Assembly: GCA_020853755.1 (NCBI GenBank)
Contig: JADYYG010000062.1
Coordinates: forward strand, 248,001-312,000
Length of the DNA stretch: 64,000 nt
Reading direction: 5' to 3'
Source of the DNA: Dehalococcoidia bacterium
GTDB lineage: Bacteria; Chloroflexota; Dehalococcoidia; Tepidiformales; Tepidiformaceae
The notes beneath the pieces are model-generated. The model saw only the letters and a list, made by a program, of their open reading frames with translations. It had not been told where the DNA came from and made no database searches. This document shows positions 38,265 to 46,807 of this stretch, piece by piece (the stretch's first letter is position 1; every line of letters begins with the position of its first letter). Both the position numbers and the translations under genes were made by a program.

Positions 38265-38678
38265 CTACCCCCGGATCTGGGCGTCGAAGCCGGCAAGGTC
38301 GGCGAGCTGCCAGCTCTCCACCACCTTTCCGTCATCACTGAACCGGTACATGGTGAGCTGGTTGATAGAGAACCGTTTACCGGTGGGCGGGCGTCCGGCC
38401 AGGTCGCCCTGGTGAGTCCCTTCAATCGTCACCCTGCTGGCGGCCTTATCCCCGGAGGCGAAGGCGTCATGCAGGACGATGCGCAGGTCCGGGGCGCCGC
38501 GCTGGAGCGCCAGGAGGAACTCCTGCGCGCCTCCTGTGCCGGCGAAGTCGCCCCAGGCGTCCGTGAGGTCGTGCCGTATTACGCCCTCGTCGAAGAGGCT
38601 CAGGAGCGACTGGAGGTTCCTCTGGTTGAGGAATTCAACTGCCTTCCGAATGGTTGCGAGGTTCGTTTCCGGGTCCAT
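38265..38678 (-). CDS. SnoaL-like ester cyclase
   Basis: MDPETNLATIRKAVEFLNQRNLQSLLSLFDEGVIRHDLTDAWGDFAGTGG...IEGTHQGDLAGRPPTGKRFSINQLTMYRFSDDGKVVESWQLAD. Confidence 0.85.
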   Translation of the reverse strand: MDPETNLATIRKAVEFLNQRNLQSLLSLFDEGVIRHDLTDAWGDFAGTGGAQEFLLALQRGAPDLRIVLHDAFASGDKAASRVTIEGTHQGDLAGRPPTGKRFSINQLTMYRFSDDGKVVESWQLADLAGFDAQIRG

Positions 38679-38763
38679 GGGTGCTCCTTTCAGCACCACC
38701 GTTTCGCGGTGGTTAGGGTGGCACTTCGGGTGATTGCGCCGTTCAGGTCATCGGCCACCACCA

Positions 38764-39313
38764 TCACTTCCCCGTCCGAACGACAACGACGCCGGCCGCG
38801 ATGAGCACAACGGCGATTGCGCGAAACACGGTGATCTCGTGCTGGGGCGCACCAAAGGCGCCGGCCTGCTCCATCACCAGCGACCCAACAACCTGCCCGA
38901 GCGTCCCCGAAGCGAAGTAGAGGCCGAGGCTGAGCCGCACCAACGACCACGTGATCATCAGGAAGAGGGCGACCGAGATGAGGCCGCTGGTGGCGTAATA
39001 CCAGTCGAGTCCGCGCGCGGAGAGGATGGCGACGGCGCCCAGGCCGGCGCCAACGAAGGCGAGATTGCGTGCGGAATCCAGCGGCGGCGGGAATCCCGGC
39101 CTGGCGCCCCTCGCTGCAGAGAACACCAGCACCGACGTGAGCCCTGCGGCCAGCATCGACATGTGGAGGAAGGTGGCTTCCTCGCCGCCGCGCTCCCGGC
39201 CAACCGCGCCGACCATTGGCGATCGGCGCAGCCGAGAGAGCCCCTCCCAGAAACGAGAGGCTGATGGGGAGCAGATCGGCCCCCGGGCGAAGGGTGAAGC
39301 GGGGGGTGCTCAT
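38764..39313 (-). pseudogene. YdcZ/DUF606-type DMT transporter with internal frameshift
   Basis: ATG at 39313 overlaps (ATGA) the stop of the upstream paralog; N-terminal MSTPRFTLRPGADLLPISLSFLGGALSAAPIANG is in one frame, MVGAVGRERGGEEATFLHMSMLAAG... to the stop is in another; total length 550 nt is not a multiple of 3. Confidence 0.6.
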
Positions 39314-39825
39314 GCCACCCTCACGAGGACAACGCCAACCCCCACCATCGCAAGCCCCGCGGTCCGCCGCGCCGAGACGTGTTTCACCGCAAACCCAAGC
39401 AGCCCGAAGTGATCGAACAAGAGCGCTCCGGCGCAACTGCCCAGGGTGAGCGCCGAGACATACAGGGTCAGGCCGAGGTCTTCGATGAACCGCGGCACGA
39501 GCACCAGCCCGAGCCCATTGAGAAAGCCGGCCGACCCGTACCAGAGGGGAAGCCCTCGCACCACCATCCAGAGGAGCGGCACACCGATGAGGAGGACGCC
39601 GAGGACCGCGGCCAGGGCATCGAAGGGGGCAGGCAACTTCGTGTCGCCTTCGTCATACGCGATCCACATCAGCAGGACGGCAAGCACCGGGATCGCGCTG
39701 ACCGGCGTGAGGAGCGCGCCTTCGCGACCGCCGCGGGCCCGCGTCATCGCGCCCACGAGCGCCGCGTTGAAGGTAAGCCCGATACCAAACCCAAAGGCCA
39801 GGCCCAGGCTGACAGCGGTGTCCAC
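39310..39825 (-). CDS. YdcZ/DUF606 family DMT transporter
   Basis: MDTAVSLGLAFGFGIGLTFNAALVGAMTRARGGREGALLTPVSAIPVLAVLLMW; five predicted TM helices. Confidence 0.75.
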   Translation of the reverse strand: MDTAVSLGLAFGFGIGLTFNAALVGAMTRARGGREGALLTPVSAIPVLAVLLMWIAYDEGDTKLPAPFDALAAVLGVLLIGVPLLWMVVRGLPLWYGSAGFLNGLGLVLVPRFIEDLGLTLYVSALTLGSCAGALLFDHFGLLGFAVKHVSARRTAGLAMVGVGVVLVRVA

Positions 39826-40040
39826 GAGAACAGCCCTCCCTCCCGGGTCGAACTGTGGCGGCGCGGCAGCGTCGGACTGGCGGATTCGGCCGACTCACCC
39901 TTGCCGAAGCACGGGTGACGCAACCGGCACCGTTTGTCGTGCGGAACCCTAGCGTATTGGGGTTATCTTGGCAAGAGATTTATTTCAGAATCTAGTGCGA
40001 TTCCATTCGGAGGTTTGAGGGCAGGTGCGGCCCCCTCGGG

Positions 40041-40415
40041 CTACATACTCGCGCGCCGGATTGGCGACCGCTTCGACCGGGGAGTACGGTCCGCGCCCTT
40101 CAGGACCATCGGGAGCCGGACAACCTTGCCATTAGTGTCTCGAAACGTAATGTCGAGGTCAGCACCGGCTGCGGCGAGGAGGCGGGCCATCGTATCCAGA
40201 TTGGGGGAAGACTCCGCGCCTTCGAGCCGCGCCACCTCCGACTGCGTCATCCCGGCACGCTTCGCGAGGGCAGCCTGCGAAAGCCCCCGGCGGCGACGCA
40301 GTTCGGCGAGTTGCACCGCGAATTCGAACGCAGGCTTGCGGGCTTCATAGGCCTCGCGCGTCGCCGGGTCGCTGAGCAATTGCTGCCGAAAATGGCTCCA
40401 GCTATCTGCGTCCAC
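40041..40415 (-). CDS. XRE/HigA-type helix-turn-helix antitoxin
   Basis: ELRRRRGLSQAALAKRAGMTQSEVARLEGAESSPNLDTMARLLAAAGADLDITF. Confidence 0.92.
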   Translation of the reverse strand: MDADSWSHFRQQLLSDPATREAYEARKPAFEFAVQLAELRRRRGLSQAALAKRAGMTQSEVARLEGAESSPNLDTMARLLAAAGADLDITFRDTNGKVVRLPMVLKGADRTPRSKRSPIRRASM

Positions 40416-40433
40416 TTCCTGATTCCTCCCTCG

Positions 40434-40797
40434 TCATGGCCTGTGGCCGGGCCGCGCGAGCCATGTCGCACGTCTCCGTCGAGCGATATCGATCTCCGTC
40501 CGTGGAGTCCTTTGCGTCTTCATCGTGAAGCCATGAAGCAGCCCAAATGTGTGGCCGAACCATATGAAAGTAGAGCACCCGGTAGATCCCGTCTGGCGCT
40601 CTCGCGCGGAGTTCCCAGATCCCATCCTCAATGTGCCTTACAAACGGCTCACGGAGGTTGGTACCGTGTGTCTCAAGTAGTTCAACGAGGATCATGACCT
40701 CTGCTCTTGCGCGTGGATGGAGAGAGACGATCCACTCTTCGACAGGCTTCCCGCCCGCGTCGCTTGTGAACGTCCGCGTCAGCCACGCCACAGACAA
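40434..40797 (-). pseudogene. HigB/Gp49-like toxin with apparent 1-nt frameshift
   Basis: First part (frame of 40402..40797) FVRHIEDGIWELRARAPDGIYRVLYFHMVRPH; canonical C-terminus FGLLHGFTMKTQRTPRTEIDIARRRR lies in the frame of 40434..40631. Confidence 0.7.
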
Positions 40798-40857
40798 ATT
40801 CTAGTCACGGATTCGAGCCGTTTCAATAGCTTCTACGCTATCGGTGGCAGCACGCCC

Positions 40858-41289
40858 TCACCGATCAAACCGCAGCCGCAGTTCGACCCCGGCATAGGCG
40901 AAGCCGAGCTTCTCGTAGAACGCACGGGTCTCTTCGCGAGGGTAGAGACCCATCTCTTCGCACCCGTGGCGGCGGGCTGCTTCCATAGCCGCGCGGACCA
41001 GGATCGCACCCGCCTGCTTGCCTCGCGCGGCCGAATCGACCACGAGTTCTTCGATCTGGGCGTAGGAGGTTTGGAAGCGGATGGCAAGGTTGTAGGACAC
41101 GGCGATGACACCGAGCACCTCGCCGTCGTCTTCGGCCACAGTCACCGCGCCGCGCTCAGGTTCGCTGAGCATGCGCTGGAATGAGGCGCCCCACCCGGGT
41201 TCGCCGGGCAGGTCGCGGTCGAACAGTTGGCAGAGCAACGCAAGCACGCGGGGCTCATCGGCAAGAGTGGCAGGGCGTGTCGAAACCAT
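40858..41289 (-). CDS. GNAT family N-acetyltransferase
   Basis: YAQIEELVVDSAARGKQAGAILVRAAMEAARRHGCEEMGLYPREETRAFYEKLGF. Confidence 0.92.
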   Translation of the reverse strand: MVSTRPATLADEPRVLALLCQLFDRDLPGEPGWGASFQRMLSEPERGAVTVAEDDGEVLGVIAVSYNLAIRFQTSYAQIEELVVDSAARGKQAGAILVRAAMEAARRHGCEEMGLYPREETRAFYEKLGFAYAGVELRLRFDR

Positions 41290-41380
41290 GCGATAGTCTA
41301 GCGCCCGCTTCCGCCAGCGACCGGCTGGTTCGCGCGAGCAGTTCGCCGGTACGCGGCCCGGCGCGCGGGAGGGTTCGAGC

Positions 41381-42217
41381 ATGAAAGGAACACACGTCCT
41401 CATCGGCGGCGGCGACTACGAACAGTCGGAGCGGGTGGATCGCGTGGTCCTGGAGCTGGCCGGCGGGCCGAACGCCCGGGTCGTCTTCCTGCCGACACCC
41501 CACAAGTCGCGCAAGGTGGGCGAGAAGTTCGTTGCCTACTACCGGTCGCTGGGCGCCAGGAACGTGGAAGTGGCGCCGGTGTACGAACGCGAAGACGCCG
41601 AGAGCGAGGAGAACGCACGCCTCCTTCGCGACGCCAGCCTGATCTATATAGGGTGGGGCGCCGATACTCGTCTGCAGCAGGTCATCGGCGGCACCCCGGT
41701 CCTGCGGGCCATCGAAGAGGCGCACCAGGGCGGGGCGACCCTCGCGGGCACAAGCGCCGGCGCGCGGGTAGCGGGCGAACTGGTCATCTCACCGGCGAAC
41801 GGCCCCGCCGGGCTGCGCGGGGGCATCGACCCGGGCCCGCCAAACCTCGACTTCAGCATCCCGATGGACCAGAAGCCCGCGCTCCAGGTCTGGCCGGGGT
41901 TCAACTGGCTCCCGGGCTTCGGCATCGAAGCGCACCTCGCCGAATGGCAGCGTTACGGACACCTGCTCGCGATGGGCGCCCTCCGCCCGGACCTGACCTG
42001 GATTGGCCTCGACGAACGGACGGCGCTGTTCATCTCGCCCGACGGCCGGGCGCGCGTGCTGGGCAGCGGGAACGTCATCGTGGCTCGCCGCAAGCCGTCC
42101 ATCCGGCCGGTAGCGCCCGGGCCGGGCCGCGCCCTCGAAGCCCGCGGCATCCACCTCGACGTCCTCGCGGACGGCAGCGAGACGAGCCTGGAGGAGTTAC
42201 GGCGAGAGGTGGAGTAA
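41381..42217 (+). CDS. Cyanophycinase-like / peptidase S51 family protein
   Basis: LIGGGDYEQ, VVFLPTPHKS, IYIGWGADTRLQQVIGGTPVLRAIEEAHQGGATLAGTSAGARV. Confidence 0.85.
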   Translation: MKGTHVLIGGGDYEQSERVDRVVLELAGGPNARVVFLPTPHKSRKVGEKFVAYYRSLGARNVEVAPVYEREDAESEENARLLRDASLIYIGWGADTRLQQVIGGTPVLRAIEEAHQGGATLAGTSAGARVAGELVISPANGPAGLRGGIDPGPPNLDFSIPMDQKPALQVWPGFNWLPGFGIEAHLAEWQRYGHLLAMGALRPDLTWIGLDERTALFISPDGRARVLGSGNVIVARRKPSIRPVAPGPGRALEARGIHLDVLADGSETSLEELRREVE

Positions 42218-42251
42218 GACGTCAGGGTATAGTCTCCCTATTGGAGTCGAC

Positions 42252-43151
42252 TTGGTACCTACCTACGAAGCCGTGATGCTTCCGATGCTTCAACTACTGG
42301 CCGACAAGAACGAGTGGACGGCCGCTGCATGTCGAGACGCGTTGGCGAAGCAGTTCAACCTATCCTCGGAGGATCTGGTGGCGCAGATTCCTTCCGGAGG
42401 CAACCTGTGGTACTCGCGGACGCACTGGGCCAGCACCTACCTCGCCAAGGCGGGAGTTGTCGAACGACCACGCCGTGGCTCCTTGAAGATCACCAATCGA
42501 GGACTGAGTCTGCTCGCAGAGCAGCCACAGCTCATTGATACCGCGCTTCTGGCGGCACGGTACGAAGAAATGAGGTCCTGGCGCCAACGCACCAAGGCCA
42601 GCACACATGCGACTGGTTCCTCCGCGGTCACGGATTCCTTAACTCCGGAGGAACTCCTTGCCGAAAGTTACCGCCAGATTCGCGATTCGGTTGAGGCCGA
42701 CATCCTCGAGCGCGCAAAATCGATGGCGCCGACACGGTTCGAAAAGCTCGTCCTCGACCTGCTAGAGCGGCTCGGCTACAGCGGCATCACGGGCTCAGCG
42801 GTACACCTCGGCATGAGCGGCGATGGAGGTGTCGATGGAGTCATCCGTCAGGACAAACTTGGACTCGAGTTGATCTACGTCCAGGCCAAGCGGTGGCAAA
42901 ATTCAGTGGGTTCGGCAACCGTGCGTGAGTTCGCCGGGTCGCTTTCGGCGCATCGGGCAAGGAAGGGGGTCATAATGACCACCTCCACCTTCACTGCGGA
43001 TGCACGCAAGGATGCCGAACGGATGGGGGATCGCATCGTCCTGGTGGACGGTGCTGAGTTGGCTGCCTTGATGTACGACTCTGGGCTTGGGGTTTCAGTC
43101 TCCTCTTCGTATGAACTGAAGCGACCTGACTCGGACTACTTCGAAAACTGA
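42252..43151 (+). CDS. mrr: Mrr-type restriction endonuclease
   Basis: N-terminal wHTH (LWYSRTHWASTYLAKAGVVERPRRGSLKITNRG) and C-terminal MSGDGGVDGVIRQDKLGLELIYVQAKRW nuclease core. Confidence 0.93.
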   Translation: MVPTYEAVMLPMLQLLADKNEWTAAACRDALAKQFNLSSEDLVAQIPSGGNLWYSRTHWASTYLAKAGVVERPRRGSLKITNRGLSLLAEQPQLIDTALLAARYEEMRSWRQRTKASTHATGSSAVTDSLTPEELLAESYRQIRDSVEADILERAKSMAPTRFEKLVLDLLERLGYSGITGSAVHLGMSGDGGVDGVIRQDKLGLELIYVQAKRWQNSVGSATVREFAGSLSAHRARKGVIMTTSTFTADARKDAERMGDRIVLVDGAELAALMYDSGLGVSVSSSYELKRPDSDYFEN

Positions 43152-43179
43152 CGCGCTGTAGGGTCAGGATTGGCTCGTT

Positions 43180-43377
43180 TCATCCGGCCACAGTGAATTC
43201 AACATGGCGAGGGTCCGTCACCCGGCTGGATGCATCGAGAATCTCGAACCCAACGACATCCCCCTCAGCATCGAAGTCCAGGATCATCCCGGGCTTGTCT
43301 TCGTCACTCTCTGTCACCGGGGTGTCTTTCAATACCACGGTAAGCGTGTCCGTCTCGGGGTCATAGGCGATCTTCAC
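43180..43377 (-). CDS. DUF2283 domain protein
   Basis: MKIAYDPETDTLTVVLKDTPVTESDEDKPGMILDFDAEGDVVGFEILDAS. Confidence 0.93.
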   Translation of the reverse strand: MKIAYDPETDTLTVVLKDTPVTESDEDKPGMILDFDAEGDVVGFEILDASSRVTDPRHVEFTVAG

Positions 43378-43463
43378 GACTGGCTCCAGTACTTCCTTAT
43401 CTTGCTAAGTCAGGGTGTTCCCCGATGCAATTTCTTAAGGGCGGTATGCGAGCTAAACCAAAG

Positions 43464-43500
43464 GGCCGAACGGTCGGTATTTTTATGGCCGAACGGCCAT
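43464..43500 (+). promoter_or_regulatory. Twin hairpins with identical GAAC loops (GGCC-GAAC-GGTC; ATGGCC-GAAC-GGCCAT)
   Basis: GGCCGAACGG occurs at 43464..43473 and 43488..43497; second is a perfect 6-bp stem; both lie in the leader of the PAS gene. Confidence 0.4.
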
Positions 43501-43575
43501 CAATTTCCAGGGTTGAGAAACAGATTATCTCCATGGGCGGCATTTCTATGGGGGCGATTGACGTTGTCGAACGAT

Positions 43576-44922
43576 ATGCGCTGGGCCGCGGGCGGAGGCG
43601 AGGGACACTTCGCCATCCACGAGCTCTTCTTTTCGACTACCAACAAGAAGGGCATCCTCGCTTCCGCGAACGAGGTCTTCGCCCGGGTGAGCGGCTACCC
43701 GCTCGACCAGATGCTGGGCAAGCCCCACAACATCATCCGCCACGAAGACATGCCGCGAATCGCCTTCAAGATGCTCTGGGACGAGGTCGCTGCTGGCAGG
43801 CCGTTCGCCGCGTATGTGAAGAACCGAACCAGCGGCGGCCAGTTCTACTGGGTGATGGCGATGGTCCTGCCGATGCCCGACGGCCACCTCTCGATCCGGC
43901 TGAAGCCCTCGACCGAGCATTTCCAGGTGGCCCAGGACCTCTATCGCCAGTTGCGCGCCATCGAACGTGACATCGAAGGGCCGCGCTCGATCCACGTGAA
44001 GCCCGCCATGGAAGCCTCGGGCGAAGCGCTCGAAGCAGCCCTGGCCGAGACGCCGTACGGGACGTATGACTCGTTCATGCGCACGGCGCTGCTGGCCGAG
44101 GTGCGCAGCCGCGAGGAAGCCCTGCGGAAGAGCGGCGCAAGGGGGTTGGCCGCTACACCCGGCGGGCCACTGAAGCCCGCAATCGACGCCATCGCCGAGG
44201 TCAACGCCTTCCTCCGCCAACTCGTCCTCAACCTCGACGATTACCCGCAGCTGAAGAGCCAGCTCACTACCAGGTCGGCCCTGGTGCGGGACCTCGCCGA
44301 CGATGTCCGGCTGTTCGCGCTGAACGCCATCATCTCGTCCAGCCACGTCAGCCGCGGGGACAGCGCCGTCAGCGCCGTGGCCGAGCTGCTCAGCTCGCGC
44401 TCCGAAGTGACAGGGCCGCTCTTCGTCAATCTCGCGGACGCCGTCGGCGAGGCTTCGACGCTGCTGAGCGAGATGCTCTTTCCCGTGGCGGCAGCGAGCC
44501 TCCAGGCCGAAACGCTCGAGGTCTTCCTGCGTGAAATCGCAGCTCGCGAGACCGCAGCGAATGACCAGCGAGACCTCCAGGTTGTGCACGGTTCATTCGC
44601 TGCCGGGCTGGAGGAACTGGTCGCCATCATCACGAACCTCTGGGAGCGGCTCTCCGGCCTCCAGCCGCGCGTCGAGAACCTGCGGCGCGAGATGGACACG
44701 ATGCGGGCCCTCAGCCTCAACGGCCGGATCGAATCCGCGCGCATGGACGACGGCCAGGCCTTCGCCGCCCTCTTCCACACGGTCGCGCAGCAAGTCGAAA
44801 CATCGCGCGTCGAACTGGACGCACTGGGCAAGCTCGGCCGGGGCCTGTTCGCGGAGAACGTGCGGCGGCTGGCAAAGGTCCAGGCGGCGGCAGGGGATGT
44901 GCAGGCGGTGATTGCGGCCTGA
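43576..44922 (+). CDS. Soluble PAS domain protein with methyl-accepting-chemotaxis-like coiled coil
   Basis: ILASANEVFARVSGYPLDQMLGKPHNIIRHEDMPRIAFKMLWDEVAAGRPFAAYVKNRTSGGQFYWVMA (Aer-like PAS) followed by two MCP-tip-like segments; start could be TTG at 43564. Confidence 0.85.
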   Translation: MRWAAGGGEGHFAIHELFFSTTNKKGILASANEVFARVSGYPLDQMLGKPHNIIRHEDMPRIAFKMLWDEVAAGRPFAAYVKNRTSGGQFYWVMAMVLPMPDGHLSIRLKPSTEHFQVAQDLYRQLRAIERDIEGPRSIHVKPAMEASGEALEAALAETPYGTYDSFMRTALLAEVRSREEALRKSGARGLAATPGGPLKPAIDAIAEVNAFLRQLVLNLDDYPQLKSQLTTRSALVRDLADDVRLFALNAIISSSHVSRGDSAVSAVAELLSSRSEVTGPLFVNLADAVGEASTLLSEMLFPVAAASLQAETLEVFLREIAARETAANDQRDLQVVHGSFAAGLEELVAIITNLWERLSGLQPRVENLRREMDTMRALSLNGRIESARMDDGQAFAALFHTVAQQVETSRVELDALGKLGRGLFAENVRRLAKVQAAAGDVQAVIAA

Positions 44923-44974
44923 GTGGTGGCGCTCCAGCTTCGATGGCCGGTGACCGACCTCGTCACCAGGTGTC

Positions 44975-46516
44975 GTGGGCATCAGCGATACTGCTCGTCC
45001 TTATCCTCGCCGGAGGCTTATTCGATTGAGCACACCGCGCACGTCCGACTCACACCCGATTCGCGTCGACTGGTTACCCACGCCCTGGTTGGGAAAGGTT
45101 GGGCTGACGTTCGCGCCGGGCAAGAAGCAGCCTGCGGCCGCAACGGGTTCGTGGAACCGCGACCTTGCCGCCGACATCGCCCGGCTGCGGGTCGAATTCG
45201 CGGCGGACCATCTCGTCTGCCTGATCGAAGACCACGAGTTCGCCGAGCTGGGAATCGAACACCTCCCGCGGGAAGCGGCGGCGGCAGGCATCGCGTTCCA
45301 TCGCCTGCCTATCGCCGACTTTTCGAGCCCGCCCGACCCGGCGAGTGCGGCCGCGCTCGTTTCGGACATCGCCGGGTGGGCGGCCGCTGGCGAGAACGTG
45401 GTCGTCCACTGCAAGGGCGGGCTCGGTCGCGCCGGCACGATCGGCGGTTGCGTGCTGCGGTATTCGGGCATGGATGGCGAGCGCGCGCTGCAGGCGCTGG
45501 TCGAAACGCGTGGCCCGGGCTGCCCGGAAAGCGACGCCCAGCGCCAGTTCGTCCGGGACTTCGCGGCCGGGGCGCCGTCGCCGCGGTCGCGCGTTCTCGG
45601 CGCGGTGCTCGCGGCCGCCATCGGCGACGCCCTCGGTCACCCGACGGAATTCCTTTCGCACCAGCAGATTCGCAGCGCCTATGGGCCGTCCGGAGTCACC
45701 GGTTTCGCACTGTGGTGGGAGCGCGACGGGCGGCGGTTCGCGCCCTACACCGATGACACGCAGATGGCCGAAATCGTCCTCCGCACGCTCGTTTCGCACG
45801 GCAGGGAAGCAGCGCTCGAACCCGTAATGACAGCGATGGCGGAGGGCTTCGCGCACTGGAGCGTGGAGCCGCAGGGCGGCCATCGCGCCCCGGGCAACAA
45901 CTGTATGCGCGGCGCCGGCCGCTTGCGTGCGGGCGTGCACTGGCGCGAAGCGGGCGGCCCCAATGCGGGCGGCTGCGGCTCGGTTATGCGCACCTACCCG
46001 TTCGGCATCATGTTTGCCGATGACCTCGAACGCGCCGAACACTGGGCGGTCGAACACTCGCGGATGACCCACGGCGACCCGATCGCCCTGGCCGCCTGCG
46101 CGGCGATGGCTGTTGGCGTGGCGCTCGAACTGCAGGGTCGCGCTCCCGCAGACGTCCTGGCGTCGATGGTCGAGGCAGCCGGCCGGCACGACGCCGGGAC
46201 CGCGAGGATGGCGGCGCAAGCAGTCGCGGACGCCCACGCCGGCGCCGAACCAGAAGCGGTGCTCGGGCGCTTGCAGGGTTGGGCCGCGCATGAAGCCATC
46301 GCCGCCGCGATATATGTGGCCGCCCGCCACGAACGAGACCTGCCGGGCGCCCTCCTCGAAGGCGCGAACGCCCACGGCGACAGCGACAGCATCGCGACCC
46401 TCGCGGGTGCGCTCCTCGGCGCCCGCCTCGGCCTCGAAGCCATCCCGTCTCACTGGGTGCGAGACGTCGAACGCAACGAGGAGTTGCTGGCGCTGGGGAA
46501 AGCAGCGGCGGGGTAG
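44975..46516 (+). CDS. Dual-specificity/CDKN3-like phosphatase fused to ADP-ribosylglycohydrolase
   Basis: N-terminal VVVHCKGGLGRAGT (HCx5R) after LIEDHEFAELGI; C-terminal GAVLAAAIGDALGHPTEF, YTDDTQMAEIVL, NAGGCGSVMRTYPFG, HGDSDSIATLAGALLGA (DraG/ARH motifs). Confidence 0.92.
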   Translation: MGISDTARPYPRRRLIRLSTPRTSDSHPIRVDWLPTPWLGKVGLTFAPGKKQPAAATGSWNRDLAADIARLRVEFAADHLVCLIEDHEFAELGIEHLPREAAAAGIAFHRLPIADFSSPPDPASAAALVSDIAGWAAAGENVVVHCKGGLGRAGTIGGCVLRYSGMDGERALQALVETRGPGCPESDAQRQFVRDFAAGAPSPRSRVLGAVLAAAIGDALGHPTEFLSHQQIRSAYGPSGVTGFALWWERDGRRFAPYTDDTQMAEIVLRTLVSHGREAALEPVMTAMAEGFAHWSVEPQGGHRAPGNNCMRGAGRLRAGVHWREAGGPNAGGCGSVMRTYPFGIMFADDLERAEHWAVEHSRMTHGDPIALAACAAMAVGVALELQGRAPADVLASMVEAAGRHDAGTARMAAQAVADAHAGAEPEAVLGRLQGWAAHEAIAAAIYVAARHERDLPGALLEGANAHGDSDSIATLAGALLGARLGLEAIPSHWVRDVERNEELLALGKAAAG

Positions 46517-46584
46517 GGGGTTCGGAGCGGCGAAGGTCTGGCGGAGCCGGATGGCCCGGCCGAAGGCGCGGGGACCGATCGCGG

Positions 46585-46795
46585 TTACCAACCCAGGACC
46601 GCCTTCACCTCAAGGTACTCCTCAGACCCCCCTTGTTCCGAACTCGCGGCCGTTGCCCGACTGCTTGTATCCGCCGAACGGCGCTGGTTCGCCGCTGCCA
46701 CGGCTGCCGTTGATCTGGACTTGCCCGGCACGAATCTGGCGCGCGACGCGTCGCGCACGGTCCTGGTCGCCTGACCAGGCAGCGCCCGCGAGACT
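46585..46795 (-). pseudogene. 3' remnant of an aldehyde dehydrogenase gene
   Basis: Minus strand reads [57 protein letters not shown], then a 1-nt frameshift at a G-run, then [13 protein letters not shown]. Confidence 0.88.
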
Positions 46796-46807
46796 GTCGC
46801 TCCCGTC

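Noticed and set aside
43430-43575. c-di-GMP (GEMM) riboswitch upstream of the PAS gene
   Set aside because: Leader contains AAACC-like bits but not the conserved GGGACGCAAAGCC-type core; kept only as an unassigned hairpin element.
45074-46591. 505-aa minus-strand ORF
   Set aside because: Mirror of the phosphatase-ARH fusion gene, which has unmistakable motifs on the plus strand.
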